NCBI GenBank assembly: GCA_003254885.1
Contig: QANT01002560.1
Location: forward strand, 1-30,805
Source of the DNA: Purshia tridentata
Taxonomy: Eukaryota; Streptophyta; Magnoliopsida; Rosales; Rosaceae
Direction: 5' to 3'
DNA length: 30,805 nt
Of the stretch, positions 9,901 to 19,060 are shown one piece after another (position 1 is the first letter of the stretch; each line of letters opens with the position of its first letter). The notes beneath the pieces were generated by a model. It saw only the letters and a program-made list of their open reading frames with translations. It ran no database searches and was not told the DNA's origin. The translations under genes were made by a program, and so were the position numbers.

Positions 9901-12900
9901 AGAGAAGGAGAGAGGGGAAGAGAGGGAGAGAGGGAAGGAGAAGGAGAAGGAGAAGGAGAGGGAGCAGGAGAGAGAGAGAGACAAAGATAGGGAGGGGAGG
10001 ATGGGTAGGAAACCCAGGGGGGGCGGCGCAGTGGTGGGTGGCTGGAAAGTGGAGTCATTGATGGTGAACTGGCAATTGAGTGGGTAAGGGTGGGGGATCT
10101 CTTATTTTGTATTTTGTATTTCAATTTTTAGTGGGTTTTTATTAATAGATATTTAGGATTAAATACCTAGTTTCAATAATTTTTTAGAAAACTAGTATCG
10201 CTCATAATTTTTGTGTAACACCCCGCACTTTCCAAAGTGGTTTTGAAAAGCTTTTTAAAAGTTTTCGGGATTTTATTTGGAAAGTAAAGCGTTTTAGCGT
10301 TTTTCAAATTTTTAAGTTTGACTTTTAAAACTTGGGGTAAAAGTTGACTTTTTGTTTGGGAGGACCTTTCGCGTTGACTTTGGGTTCGTTGGAAAGGTCT
10401 TGTCCTCACGAGTTCGTAGACACGTAGCACGCGTCAAACGGAGCGACGGTTTGAAAGTTACGGACGTGTGAAGAGAGGGGCAAGGTTGTAATTTTAGAAA
10501 AGTTGGATTTTAAAAAGAGCCCACAGGAAACAGTTGTCAGTTTTCAGCAGTTTAGTCACGTGCCCGAGGGTCGGGGCGTGACATTTTGGGTTTTGCTATT
10601 AACTAATGAACTTGATTTTTAGAATAGGTCACAAATTTACAGCCAATTTGTTTTGGGTTTTATTTGTTTGACAAATTTGCTCTTAGCCCAATTTTACTTT
10701 TTTAGTTATTTTTATGTTTGTTTTAGTGCTTCTTTTTTCGGATTTGAAGGGTATTTCCCTATTTTGTTCCATTTACCCTCCTAAGGTGTAGAATTGTCTT
10801 GGTAGAGGCGTTATGTTAGGATTTAATAGTTGGGGGTTTCAAAGTAGGTACTATTTTTAATAGTTGACAAATGCGTAAATAAGTTAATAACCATGTATAT
10901 TTACATATCCTGACTCTTTGAATAGTCAACTGGTAAGTAAACTAAAAGTGTGATTATGTTTTGGTAGCTAAAAAATTTTTTTTGTATTTTAGTAGTTTAA
11001 TCAACGGACCTTTTTATTAAATATTAAATTTTGTCTATGTATTAAATGAGCTAGTTCTGGTGGGTAAAGTGAGGAAATTATGTGGGTGTATTTAGAATCA
11101 CTTTTTTTTTTGTAATAGAATTTTAAATGCTAGCTTTATGACATGAATTGACAAAAAAAACCTTTTAAGTTAACATAAAATTTGATGGAAATGGACAGTA
11201 AGTCGTACACCGTACATTTTCAAATATAGGTAAAATTGAGTGGTAAAAGTGGAAATTTTTCTATGGGTGGTGTTAGTGAAAAAAATCCAAAGGTTCTATA
11301 TATATATATATATTTGTGAATATTGTTGTGCAGGATTTTTTTTATTAGTGGGTAGTAACTAGCAATGATGTTTCTTCCAAAATGCGTACTATATATATAT
11401 ATATATAAAACACTCTTTTGGTCCCACTATACAACGCAATCTCATAATTTGAACTGTTTATTTGTTGAGGTCTTCATTTGAAGATCATTTGTGTAAAAAT
11501 GAATAAAATCACAAAACATTTGATCAACTATAAATAAGCTAATTGTGCTTAAATAAATAGATGAATATAATTTTCTCAATAAAACATTGAAATGATAGTG
11601 ATGATAATCAAATGGCTAAATAATTTTTTATTTGAATGATTTTTAGCAAGGATTATTTTTGACTAAGGACCTAGTAAGTGAACGATTCGGATTATGAAAT
11701 TACGTTATGTAGTGAGCCCAAAAAGATGGTTAATATGTCGTATTATCTTACTAACTTGTTTGTTCTGTAACTTTTTGTAAATCTATAAACACTTGCTTAG
11801 TTAGATGTATATAACTAACCAACATGTAATTTCCTGCAGACCATTCTTTGTTTATCAATTGTGGCGGTGGGGAAACAGTTGTTAACGGGAATACTTATGA
11901 TCAAGATAATGACACATCGCACATTTACATAAGTCCAAAGCATAACTGGGCTTATTCCTTTTCTGGAGACTATGGGGAAGAAACTTCAAATTTTAGTGAC
12001 CCTAGTGTTTACACGCAGAACATGACATGTGGAATTTCTGTTCCTGATGCATCTTTGTATGATAAAGCTCGTCTTTCCCCTTTGTCTCTCAAGTATTTTG
12101 CCTTCTGTCTACGCAACGGCAACTATACTGTCACACTTCACTTTGCTGAAATTGCATACGGAGATGATGCACGCTATACTAGTTTAAGGAAGCGTGCATT
12201 TGATGTATATATTCAGGTAATCAGGAATTCGATCTTGCATCCACACTTGGTTATGATAGTATCTTAAACGAAATCTGTATGTCAATCATATATAAGATGC
12301 TTGTTCAGACAAAATTCTATATGAGAACTTAGAATCCTATATGGAAATTCTTTACTCATGAAAAATTTCTTATATATGATTAAAATATATAAAGGAGTCT
12401 CATATAAAATCTTATCTGAACATGTTGTAAATGACCTAAGTTTATATGCGAGAAGCACTCTTCTTATAATTAAGAAAAGGCTTATTATTGAATTTGGCTC
12501 CTGAAACACTCTTTTTTTTACTTTGCCCCCAAAAAGTTAAATCTTCCCACTTTTTCCCTGAACTTTGGATCACAAGGGTAAATCCTCCCACTTTGCCCCC
12601 TGAACTCAACTTCATTCATTTGTCCAGTTTTTATCTCAATTTCGGCCCGATTTATGACTCATCAAACTTTCATCAAAATCAGTAATTTTATACTAATTTT
12701 GAAGCTATGAATATTCTCTTTACAATTATATAAAAATCACTCAAAACGGAGCTCTAAAACTTCGGATAATGAATGGAGTTAAGGGTGTAAATAAGAGTGT
12801 AAAGTTTGAGAGGCAAAGTAAGAGGATTTAAATTTCGGGGATAAAGTGAAAATAAGGGTATGTTTTGAGAGGTAAATTCAATAATAAGCCTTAAGTAAAT

Positions 12901-15900
12901 TAATTCATATGTTTCCATTTTGTTCTCAATTTACAAATTAACCTGTGTTATATATGATATTCTAAATAATTTTCAATTTTGCAGGGTGATAGGAAACTAA
13001 ATTATTTCAACATTAAAGATCAGGTGGGTGGTCCAGATCAACCAATTACAAAAAATTTTCCATCTGTACGTGTAATTGATGGTCTAATGGAGATCCACTT
13101 GTACTGGCCTGGAAAGGGGTCTACATATTTCTCAGGCTATTATGAAGACGAACCAACTTTGAATGGACCTCTAATATCAGCGATTTCTGTGACTCCTGGT
13201 ATTCTTTTTTTCTTTTTTTCTTTTTTCTCCTTCAAGTTCTTGCCAATATCCTTGGAACCGTAACCATATAAATTTTAGGCTTATTAGCTGGTTTATCCTC
13301 TAAAAGTAATTCAAATTCTCACATTATCCCCTGATATTTTTTTTTGTTCACTTTACCCTTGTTTACTATTTTTTTATTTTTACAAATATTGGAAATTAAA
13401 AAAAATTAGCTCTGGACTCTGAAAAATACATGGAAAATTATTACGGACTCGTTTAGACTAGTACTAATTTACTATGGGGTCAAATTACGAATTGTTTACA
13501 AAAAATATTTGGGGTTAAAATGTTAAGTCTTAAAATTTTAATATAGTCATAGTGAAAATTGTTAATATTATCTCATAGTATATTAGTAGTAGTCAAGATG
13601 AGTCCATACAAATTTTTCGCGTATTTTTCTGAGTCTAAAGCTCTTTTTATTAATTTCTAAAATTTGTAAAAATAAGACATGGGGTAAAATGATACATGAA
13701 AATTAGTTTTTCGAGGTAAAGTGAGACGAAAAAAACATCAGGGGTTAATATAAGCATTCAAATTACTTTTAGGAAGTAAACCAAATAATAAACCTAAATT
13801 TTAAATACTATTTGAACTCTTTTACCAGTTGATGTGACATTTAATGTGACTGTTGCATATATACTAGTTATAGATAAGTGAGAATAGGCTTCTCTCATGA
13901 GCACTTTGGTTAGGACTTGGTTTGGACTTTGATATTATAGGGTGATACATTATGTCCATTCTAGATGAAAATGTCCCTATAAGCCATATATGATGTCTAT
14001 CTTATACGAGAACGTCTTCATGCATGTATAGAATGGGTACCATGTATCGTCGTATAGAGATGTTCAAGTATAAGATGAGTATTATGTATCGCTGAATAGT
14101 ATTCGGGTCCAGACTAGGTTCTCACGACTCAAGTGTTCATATGAGAATTTTCTTTTGAGAGTGGGCCTTAATATAAATAAAAGCTAAAAACAAATACTAC
14201 CTCAAAAACTATGCCCTATTTGAGAATTTGCCCCCTAAACTAAAATATTTGACACTTTAGCCAAGTAAACTCAATTCCGTTAATCATTTTATCCAAAAAC
14301 AATTAAAAAATCACTTTCTTCATTAGTAACATGGTATAGTTTGGGTTGGTATATGTGGTTAACTCTCTAAATAAATGAAATACTTTTACATAATTAAGTT
14401 GAGATAATAGTTGATAACTCTAGTATTATTGTATGATATTGTTTCCACTTATATTTAAGGCTCCAATTAAGGCTATATAACAATGGTCATTTTCCTTAAT
14501 TTTGTTCACATTAGCACACATTAACTGAGTACCACTTACTCTCATCCATGGATTTCAGACTTCAAAGTTGCTGATGGGAAACTACATCCTGTACATATTG
14601 CAATGATTACGATAGCTTCAATCGTAATTGCTTTACCACTTTTAGCGCTTTTTGCCTGGTGGATGGGCTTTCTGGGAAGAACAAAGTTGCGAAGTGAGTC
14701 TATATATGCTAATTCAAATTAATTTACAGTGCATGATCTCATAACCCCCTTTACTACATGAATTCCCTCTTTTTAATACACCAAATAGAAAGGCGTCTGA
14801 ACGTTTCTACTTGATGTTTGCTTGAAATAGAAATAAATATAGGTCAAGACAAACAAGCCACTCTCAAAGAATTAATAGCTGCTACTGGAAAATTTAGCAA
14901 CAAGAAAGAAATTGGCAGCGGAGGATTTGGCAAAGTTTATGAGGTAAACTTTTCTGTTTTTTTTGTTCTGATATAATTATATATTGATATGTTTCATATA
15001 TGTAGGCAAAACTGCAAGATCAGGTTGTAGCTGTGAAGAGACTTTCCGCTCATTTTAGAGAAAGAATCAAAGAATTGAAAACTGAAATTTCCACCATAAG
15101 TGTTTTGAAACATAACAATCTCATTAAGTTGCTGGATGTTCATATTGAGAAAGACCTTCAGTTTCTGGTTTATGAATACATGGCAAACAGATCCCTTGCG
15201 GATGCTTTATTTGGTAATGTATTTTCAACATCTTGTTCTAGCTTTCAATAACAATTATTGTTTTTGTAACTTATGCCATGACATGATTCATTTAATGCAT
15301 TTTGTGATATGATAAAAGAGTCATATAGTCTAATCCCAAGCTGGATATTGATTCTTTGCAGTCCGGTTATGTGCGTTTGGGAAAATTTAAACCATGTAAT
15401 TAATCTAATGGTTAAAATATATTACTCCACCTTTACTTTTGTAAGAGAACAACTTTAAGAGACTTTTGAGTCATTCTAATTTGTAAGAGAGCAACTTTAA
15501 AAGAAAGGAGAAAGTTAAAAATAGAGAAACATTAAATATGATTTTTAATGCATATATTGATCTTGATCCTCCAAAGCTTAGTTGCCCTTCTTGGGATCTT
15601 GAATCTTGACCTTCTTCAAAAAACTAGAAGCTCATTTTTCTTTGATGCATACATATAATGATTTTTCAACTATTTTGAAAGAATAGAAATTTATGTGATT
15701 GCATTGCAGACCCAAAATCCAAATTGAAACTTACTTGGGAAATTAGATTTAACATTTGCTTGGGAATAGCAAGGGGTTTGGAGTATCTACACGAGCATCC
15801 TAGACTAAAGATTGTTCATATGAATATCAAAGCTGCTAATATTCTTCTGGATGGGAATCTTGAGGCTAAGATATCAGACTTTGGATTGGCTAGCATATAT

Positions 15901-16709
15901 CCAGAGGAAGATCAAGTTATGCTCATCAATAAAGAAGTTACACAGTAAGTAGCAATTAATGAGCCCTGTGAACTTTCTAAACAGCTTGTTATGTTTGTTA
16001 TGTTTCAGAGTAATTAAGTTACTAAAGAGGTTCATGGTTATTTCATTTTGTCACAGAGGATATACAGCGCCTGAGTATTTTCAAGGAGATGTAACGAGTA
16101 AAGCTGATGTTTACAGTTTTGGGGTGGTTGTACTTGAAATTGTTAGTGGAATGAAAAATGTAAGCAAATCAAACCAGGAAACAGAGCTTCTTATAGACAA
16201 GGTAAGCAAACTTGACAGAATTGTGCTTTAATTTTGTGGTTAATTTCTTCTATTTATGAACATTTAAGTATGCATTTTCGTGTCATAATTAATCAAAAGA
16301 AAGAACCGAGTTGAGTATCAAAATGGGAGTGTTTCTAGCTCAATGCTAATTTTATGTTGCATATATGCAGGCTCATAAAGCTCATGAAAAAGGAAAGCTC
16401 AAGGACTTGATTGATAAAAATTTGGATACTTGCAACTATAAACAAGCCCTCACCGTCTTAAATTTAGCGGTCAAGTGCACCAGTGTCGCCCGTAGTATGA
16501 GGCCTACAATGTCTGAAGTTGTGAGTGAGCTTCTTGGTAAAAGCAATAAATATGATGGTGAAAAAACCAAGACCAGTGAGGAATTCGCTAATGTTGGTTC
16601 CGCCACTTCAGCGGAATTGGCCTCAATAGCATCAACTTCATCTCCCCTTTTCAAAGGCACAGATGTTGGTTTGGAAAATATTTCTGTTGTCCCAACACAG
16701 AAATCTTAA
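5917..16709 (+). CDS. LRR-malectin receptor-like kinase gene (LRR-RLK VIII-2 type), 5'-incomplete, likely pseudokinase
   Basis: Receptor-like kinases of this group are plasma-membrane proteins with outer leucine-rich repeats and a malectin-like domain, one membrane helix and an inner Ser/Thr kinase. Exons supported by splice sites and phase: 5917-5991, 6229-6294, 6426-6494, 6666-6728, 6806-6859, 6944-6996, 11840-12216, 12985-13198, 14559-14693, 14843-14943 (or from 14831), 15006-15213, 15710-15944, 16057-16201, 16371-16709 (stop TAA). All phases agree and no exon contains an in-frame stop, giving about 710 residues. The run of short LRR exons of 63-69 bp, the INCGG start of the malectin domain and the kinase exon pattern match the Arabidopsis At1g53430/At1g07650/RKF1 group, as I recall it. 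Missing: start codon, signal peptide and most LRRs. Odd points: donor of the first exon is AT instead of GT, HRD reads HMN, and the activation segment is short. It could be a gene with divergent function or an early pseudogene. Confidence 0.85.
7366..7733. repeat. Possible degenerate MITE
   Basis: The right edge carries GAACCAAACGGGCCC, which read in reverse (GGGCCCGTTTGGTTC) is a very common terminus of small plant DNA transposons. The inner sequence GGAAATCAATTCC near the right edge is echoed on the left by GGAAATCATTTCC and GGAAATGATTTTCC. A clean left end and target duplication could not be found, so this may be truncated. Confidence 0.35.
8020..8250. repeat. Two imperfect tandem copies of a ~115-bp unit
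   Basis: The phrase GGGCTGAAACTTGTTG (about 8034) recurs as GGGTTGAAACTTGTTG (about 8155), each followed by an A-rich stretch and then a TTAGTTGGGC or TCAATTGGGC block. No terminal structure or coding potential is visible. Confidence 0.45.
8560..9500. other. Possible mitochondrial-DNA insertion (NUMT) in the intron
   Basis: From about 8560 to 9500 the base composition changes sharply: GC rises towards that of plant mitochondrial spacer DNA, the poly-T tracts typical of the surrounding intron vanish, and no long open frame, inverted repeat or terminal structure is present. A 14-bp direct repeat TAGCCATCCCAGCT occurs at 8580-8593 and 8599-8612. This look is that of plant mitochondrial intergenic sequence moved to the nucleus, but I recognise no mitochondrial gene in it, so the call is an inference from texture only. 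Confidence 0.4.
9669..10006. repeat. Facing pyrimidine (9669-9729) and purine (9876-10006) tracts
   Basis: A CT-rich tract is followed about 150 bp later by a GA-rich tract with GAGAAA and GGAGAA runs. The two are roughly complementary and could fold back on each other. The open frames through the purine tract on either strand are low complexity (Lys/Glu/Arg or Ser/Pro/Leu) and not credible genes. Confidence 0.6.
10214..10583 (+). mobile_element. Internally deleted family A LTR, 370 bp, in intron
   Basis: Both family A termini are intact: TGTAACACCCCGCACTTTCC at the left and GAGGGTCGGGGCGTGACA at the right. They are flanked by a perfect 5-bp duplication TTTTG (10209-10213 and 10584-10588), so this was a genuine insertion. 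About 300 bp of the 5' side match the copy at 23373 up to about 23685 (the AAAAAGGGCACAG area); the last 60 bp match from about 25255 onward (CAGGAAACAG...). Roughly 1.58 kb, including the whole GC-rich centre, is missing relative to that copy. The junction lies in short repeats of CAG and AAAC, so deletion by microhomology is plausible. Confidence 0.85.
11840..13198 (+). CDS. Two exons encoding the malectin-like domain
   Basis: Exon 11840-12216 begins [11 protein letters not shown] and carries the typical malectin features: [13 protein letters not shown], then [13 protein letters not shown] and RAFDVYIQ. Exon 12985-13198 continues [16 protein letters not shown] and ends [12 protein letters not shown]. 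In this family the malectin-like domain is extracellular and lies between the LRRs and the membrane helix; it is thought to bind carbohydrate or partner proteins. The intron between the exons is phase 0 and holds a MITE (12479-12890). Sequence quality is good: no stops or frameshifts. Confidence 0.88.
12479..12890. mobile_element. MITE, 412 bp, 9-bp target duplication, in intron
   Basis: The element starts GGCTTATTATTGAATTT and ends AAATTCAATAATAAGCC, a perfect 17-bp terminal inverted repeat; similarity of the two arms continues inward with phrases such as ACTTTGCC and its complement. The flanks TTAAGAAAA (12470-12478) and TTAAGTAAA (12891-12899) match at 8 of 9 positions, fitting a 9-bp Mutator-type duplication that has aged. 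It is a relative of the element at 13278-13794. Confidence 0.75.
13278..13794. mobile_element. MITE, 517 bp, 9-bp target duplication, in the next intron
   Basis: It starts GGCTTATTAGCTGGTTTA and ends TAAACCAAATAATAAACC; the arms remain alignable for about 90 bp, with matching blocks CCTAAAAGTAATT and CCCCTGAT. A perfect 9-bp direct repeat TAAATTTTA flanks it (13269-13277 and 13795-13803). The termini resemble the 412-bp MITE one intron upstream, so both belong to one MULE-like family that hit the same gene twice. Confidence 0.78.
13804..14558 (+). other. Remainder of the intron before the membrane-helix exon
   Basis: No coding sequence. Near 14190-14290 there is a phrase (GCCCTATTTGAG, TTTGCCCCCTAAACT) in the style of the MITE arms above, perhaps half of another decayed element. 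The acceptor at 14557-14558 is preceded by a normal pyrimidine-containing tract. Confidence 0.4.
14559..14943 (+). CDS. Exons for the membrane helix, juxtamembrane part and glycine-rich loop
   Basis: Exon 14559-14693 encodes DFKVADGK followed by a hydrophobic helix ([20 protein letters not shown]) and a basic stop-transfer end (GRTKLR). Exon 14843-14943 encodes [19 protein letters not shown] and the nucleotide-binding loop [10 protein letters not shown] (glycine-rich motif at 14914-14931). The acceptor could be AG at 14829-14830 or at 14841-14842; both keep the frame and differ by four residues. Confidence 0.85.
15006..16201 (+). CDS. Three exons encoding most of the kinase domain (HRD changed to HMN)
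   Basis: Exon 15006-15213 has VVAVKRL with the ATP-anchoring lysine at 15036-15038 and the partner glutamate of helix C at 15084-15086 (KTEIST), then [16 protein letters not shown]. Exon 15710-15944 has [19 protein letters not shown] and the catalytic loop [12 protein letters not shown] (15817 onward): the Arg and Asp of HRD are replaced by Met and Asn. DFG is intact at 15877-15885. Exon 16057-16201 supplies GYTAPEY (APE glutamate at 16073-16075) and [15 protein letters not shown]. Loss of the catalytic Asp predicts little or no phosphotransfer, while nucleotide binding residues remain. The segment between DFG and APE lacks the usual AGT-x-GY stretch. Confidence 0.85.
16371..16709 (+). CDS. 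Last exon: kinase C-lobe end and cytoplasmic tail
   Basis: Reads [19 protein letters not shown], then [22 protein letters not shown], the helix I region with the conserved RP arginine of plant RLKs, followed by a serine- and threonine-rich tail of about 60 residues ending TQKS and TAA at 16707-16709. The acceptor at 16369-16370 joins in phase 0. The position corresponds to the last exon of the family. Confidence 0.85.
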   Translation, partial: AHKAHEKGKLKDLIDKNLDTCNYKQALTVLNLAVKCTSVARSMRPTMSEVVSELLGKSNKYDGEKTKTSEEFANVGSATSAELASIASTSSPLFKGTDVGLENISVVPTQKS

Positions 16710-17780
16710 GGAGAAGTCACCGCTTGCACCAACCATCCAAGATTGGTGATAAGGCAACATAATGCATGTTTGGTATTTGGTTGATAGTTATATGACGTGG
16801 ATATGGTACTTTAGTGTGTTTTAATTTTATTTTTTTTCACGGTTTTTATCATTTTCATTTTTATTTGAAGTTTGATAAGCCCTTTCTTTCTGTAAAATGC
16901 TGTATCAAAACTATGAAATTTGTGCTTAGAGTTATCGTAAGATCCCCATTATGTTATTGTTCTTCAACTTGCACATTGTTAACAGAAGCAGGCAGCCCGG
17001 CAGGTCCTCCAAGTCTAACACCCACTTTACTCATGTTCGAGCTACTTGAAAATCGAAAAAATGCTATAGATCAATTGTAGTAAGATTTGAAATGGATAAG
17101 CATTGGCTATGCCTACAACTATAAGAGATGTATAGCCAAGTCATGCTCAAAATTGTTATAGAAAGGATCCTAAAATTGAAACTATTGTGCAGAGAATTGA
17201 AAATATATCTGATATATGGCATAGAGAAATAGAAACTGAATTCTTATTAACTTCACCAAACAGCCCAATACTGATGGCTATTTATAGTTACAATTATTAA
17301 GGGTATTAGAGTACTTATACTTGTGCCTATATAAGTGCACTTAGTATGTAATATCATTCTGTTAATCATAAGTTATAGTTAGCATGGTTTCCTAGCTCTG
17401 GTTGGATTCCTACTCACTTGTCAAGATGTATATTTGCTTGTATAGAACTAAGAAAGCCTTGTTCACTAGATAAACCCTTGTATCATACACAGGACTATGC
17501 CTAAATGCCAAGGAAAATTCTACCGAAATTTTAACAGAACCTCCCATGAAATTGCACATAGCCAACTAGTTAAATCCCAAAAAAAAACACTTCTAACCAT
17601 TTCACAAACCTCCCAACCACAACCAAAGGATCTCAGACCCATTTAAAATCCATATCTAACAAATTCATTAACCCAACTCAAGCTTGATGAATTTAAGTTT
17701 ACAACATAGGTGTACTTAACCATGTTGAGGAAAATAATCTATGCCAAAATAATGATGAACTGAACTTGGAAACTAATGCA
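16710..17780. other. 3' flank of the kinase gene, no gene seen
   Basis: The first 100-200 bp are T-rich and probably hold the 3' untranslated region, but I could not fix a polyadenylation site. The remainder is AT-rich with only short chance frames and no repeat termini. Confidence 0.5.
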
Positions 17781-17951
17781 TCGACGTGGTACAGTCTGAC
17801 CATTGGTAACTTTAATACCTGGAGGAAAATGTTAAAACCAAAACAGAGAAACATACACATGAGATAGCTCTGTGAGTGGACATAAATGTAAAAGTAAGCT
17901 TTTAAATTATTTAACTGTTAAAATTTTCTTAAATCAAGTTTACTCTAAGAC
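17781..17951 (-). repeat. Old LTR remnant C2, first fragment
   Basis: Left piece of a minus-strand LTR-like remnant, recognisable by colinearity with C1 (GTGGTACAGTC, then GTGAGTGGACA, then AAATCAAGTTTACTCTAAGA). It stops abruptly at the AAGAC target duplication (17947-17951) and resumes at 23024. Confidence 0.6.
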
Positions 17952-18799
17952 TGATAGGATCGCCCTGGGGTTTATCCCGAGACGACCCTGTGAGGATGTC
18001 ACACCTCCCGACATGGGTCCCGATCCTATCGAAAATTCGGCAGCATCTCCTTTGTAAAATGCTTTACCCTAAAAACAAGATATGCCCTGTTATAACTCAA
18101 TCAAAATCCAAAAAAAAAAAATTCCAACAAAATCTTTGAACAAAAAGATAAAATTCAAATGACAACCAAATCCAAAGTGATCATTTCAAAGCATATCTAA
18201 AGGAAGTACATCATTCGAAAGAAATGAATAACTGAAAGAAATAAATGAGACTATGCCTACATAGTCTTGGATATCAGAAAACACAGAAGTGGCTCGACGC
18301 TCAAGATGCACGGACAGGATCTTTGTCACCTGAGGGAGAACATTTAAAACACAAAACTATGAGATGAAACTCAGTGAGTGGACAAAAATAATTTAAACAA
18401 TCCTTTTCCAAAATAAAAATATCAACATAGAACTTGTCTTTCGAATTCCCCAATTTTAAAACTAATTTGCAAAAAATATAATATCAAACCACAAATCCCG
18501 GTTCCCACCCGTCATAAATCCAAAAACCCTCATAATTATACTATGCATAATTTCAGAATACTAGATATACATATACAGTTCCAAACATTTATAAGAGTTA
18601 AAACATCAAATATAAGTAATAGCTGCACAAGATAATTACCAGTAGATCAAAATACTTAAAACTCACACCGTAGTACCCACAAACTCTCTATCAATACATA
18701 CACATGGGCCAAATATGCATACATAGATATGGCTAACTGTAACGACCCGTACTTTTTAAGTACATTATAATAAGGTCCAACATTGACTTTTGGTTCTAG

Positions 18800-19060
18800 T
18801 AAGATTTTAGCTTTGACCTTGGGTCAGTTAGGAAGGTCTTGAGCTCACGAGTTCATTGACACGCGGCATGGGTTATTTAGAGCCCTGGTTAAAAAGTTAG
18901 GAACGTGTTAAGGGACTCAAAAGTTGACTTTTTAAATTGCTCGGATTTTAGAGTTGACTTTGACATGGTTGCGTAGAGCTCGACTTCACGAGTTCGTAGA
19001 CACGTAGCATGCATCATTTAGAGCTACGGTTTGGAAAATAAGGAGGTTTAAAGTAAGGGG
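18800..19060 (+). repeat. Duplicated LTR head module
   Basis: The phrase CACGAGTTC, then ACACG.(G/A)GCATG, then TTTAGAGC, then a GGTTxxxAAA block, occurs at about 18846-18890 and again at about 18986-19035. Family A has the same module only once (for example 23563-23625: CACGAGTTCATAGACACG, then ACGGAGCTACGGTTTGGAAG). The duplication is therefore specific to the B copy. Confidence 0.65.

Larger units (their letters stand above)
6997..11839 (+). other. 4.84-kb intron loaded with insertions
   Basis: GT at 6997 and AG at 11838-11839 bound the intron between the spacer exon and the malectin exon; the phase-1 codon is completed correctly across it. The other introns are 77 to about 1360 bp, so this one is greatly enlarged. 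It contains TA microsatellites (7098-7112, 11297-11313, 11390-11407), a possible MITE (7366-7733), a tandem imperfect repeat (8020-8250), mitochondrial-like DNA (8560-9500), paired pyrimidine and purine tracts (9669-10006) and a deleted family A LTR (10214-10583). The rest, including 10584-11839, is AT-rich with no gene. Confidence 0.8.

Noticed and set aside
16814-17080. 88-codon frame downstream of the kinase gene
   Set aside because: AT-rich, Phe-rich frame starting in the presumed 3' untranslated region, without any motif.
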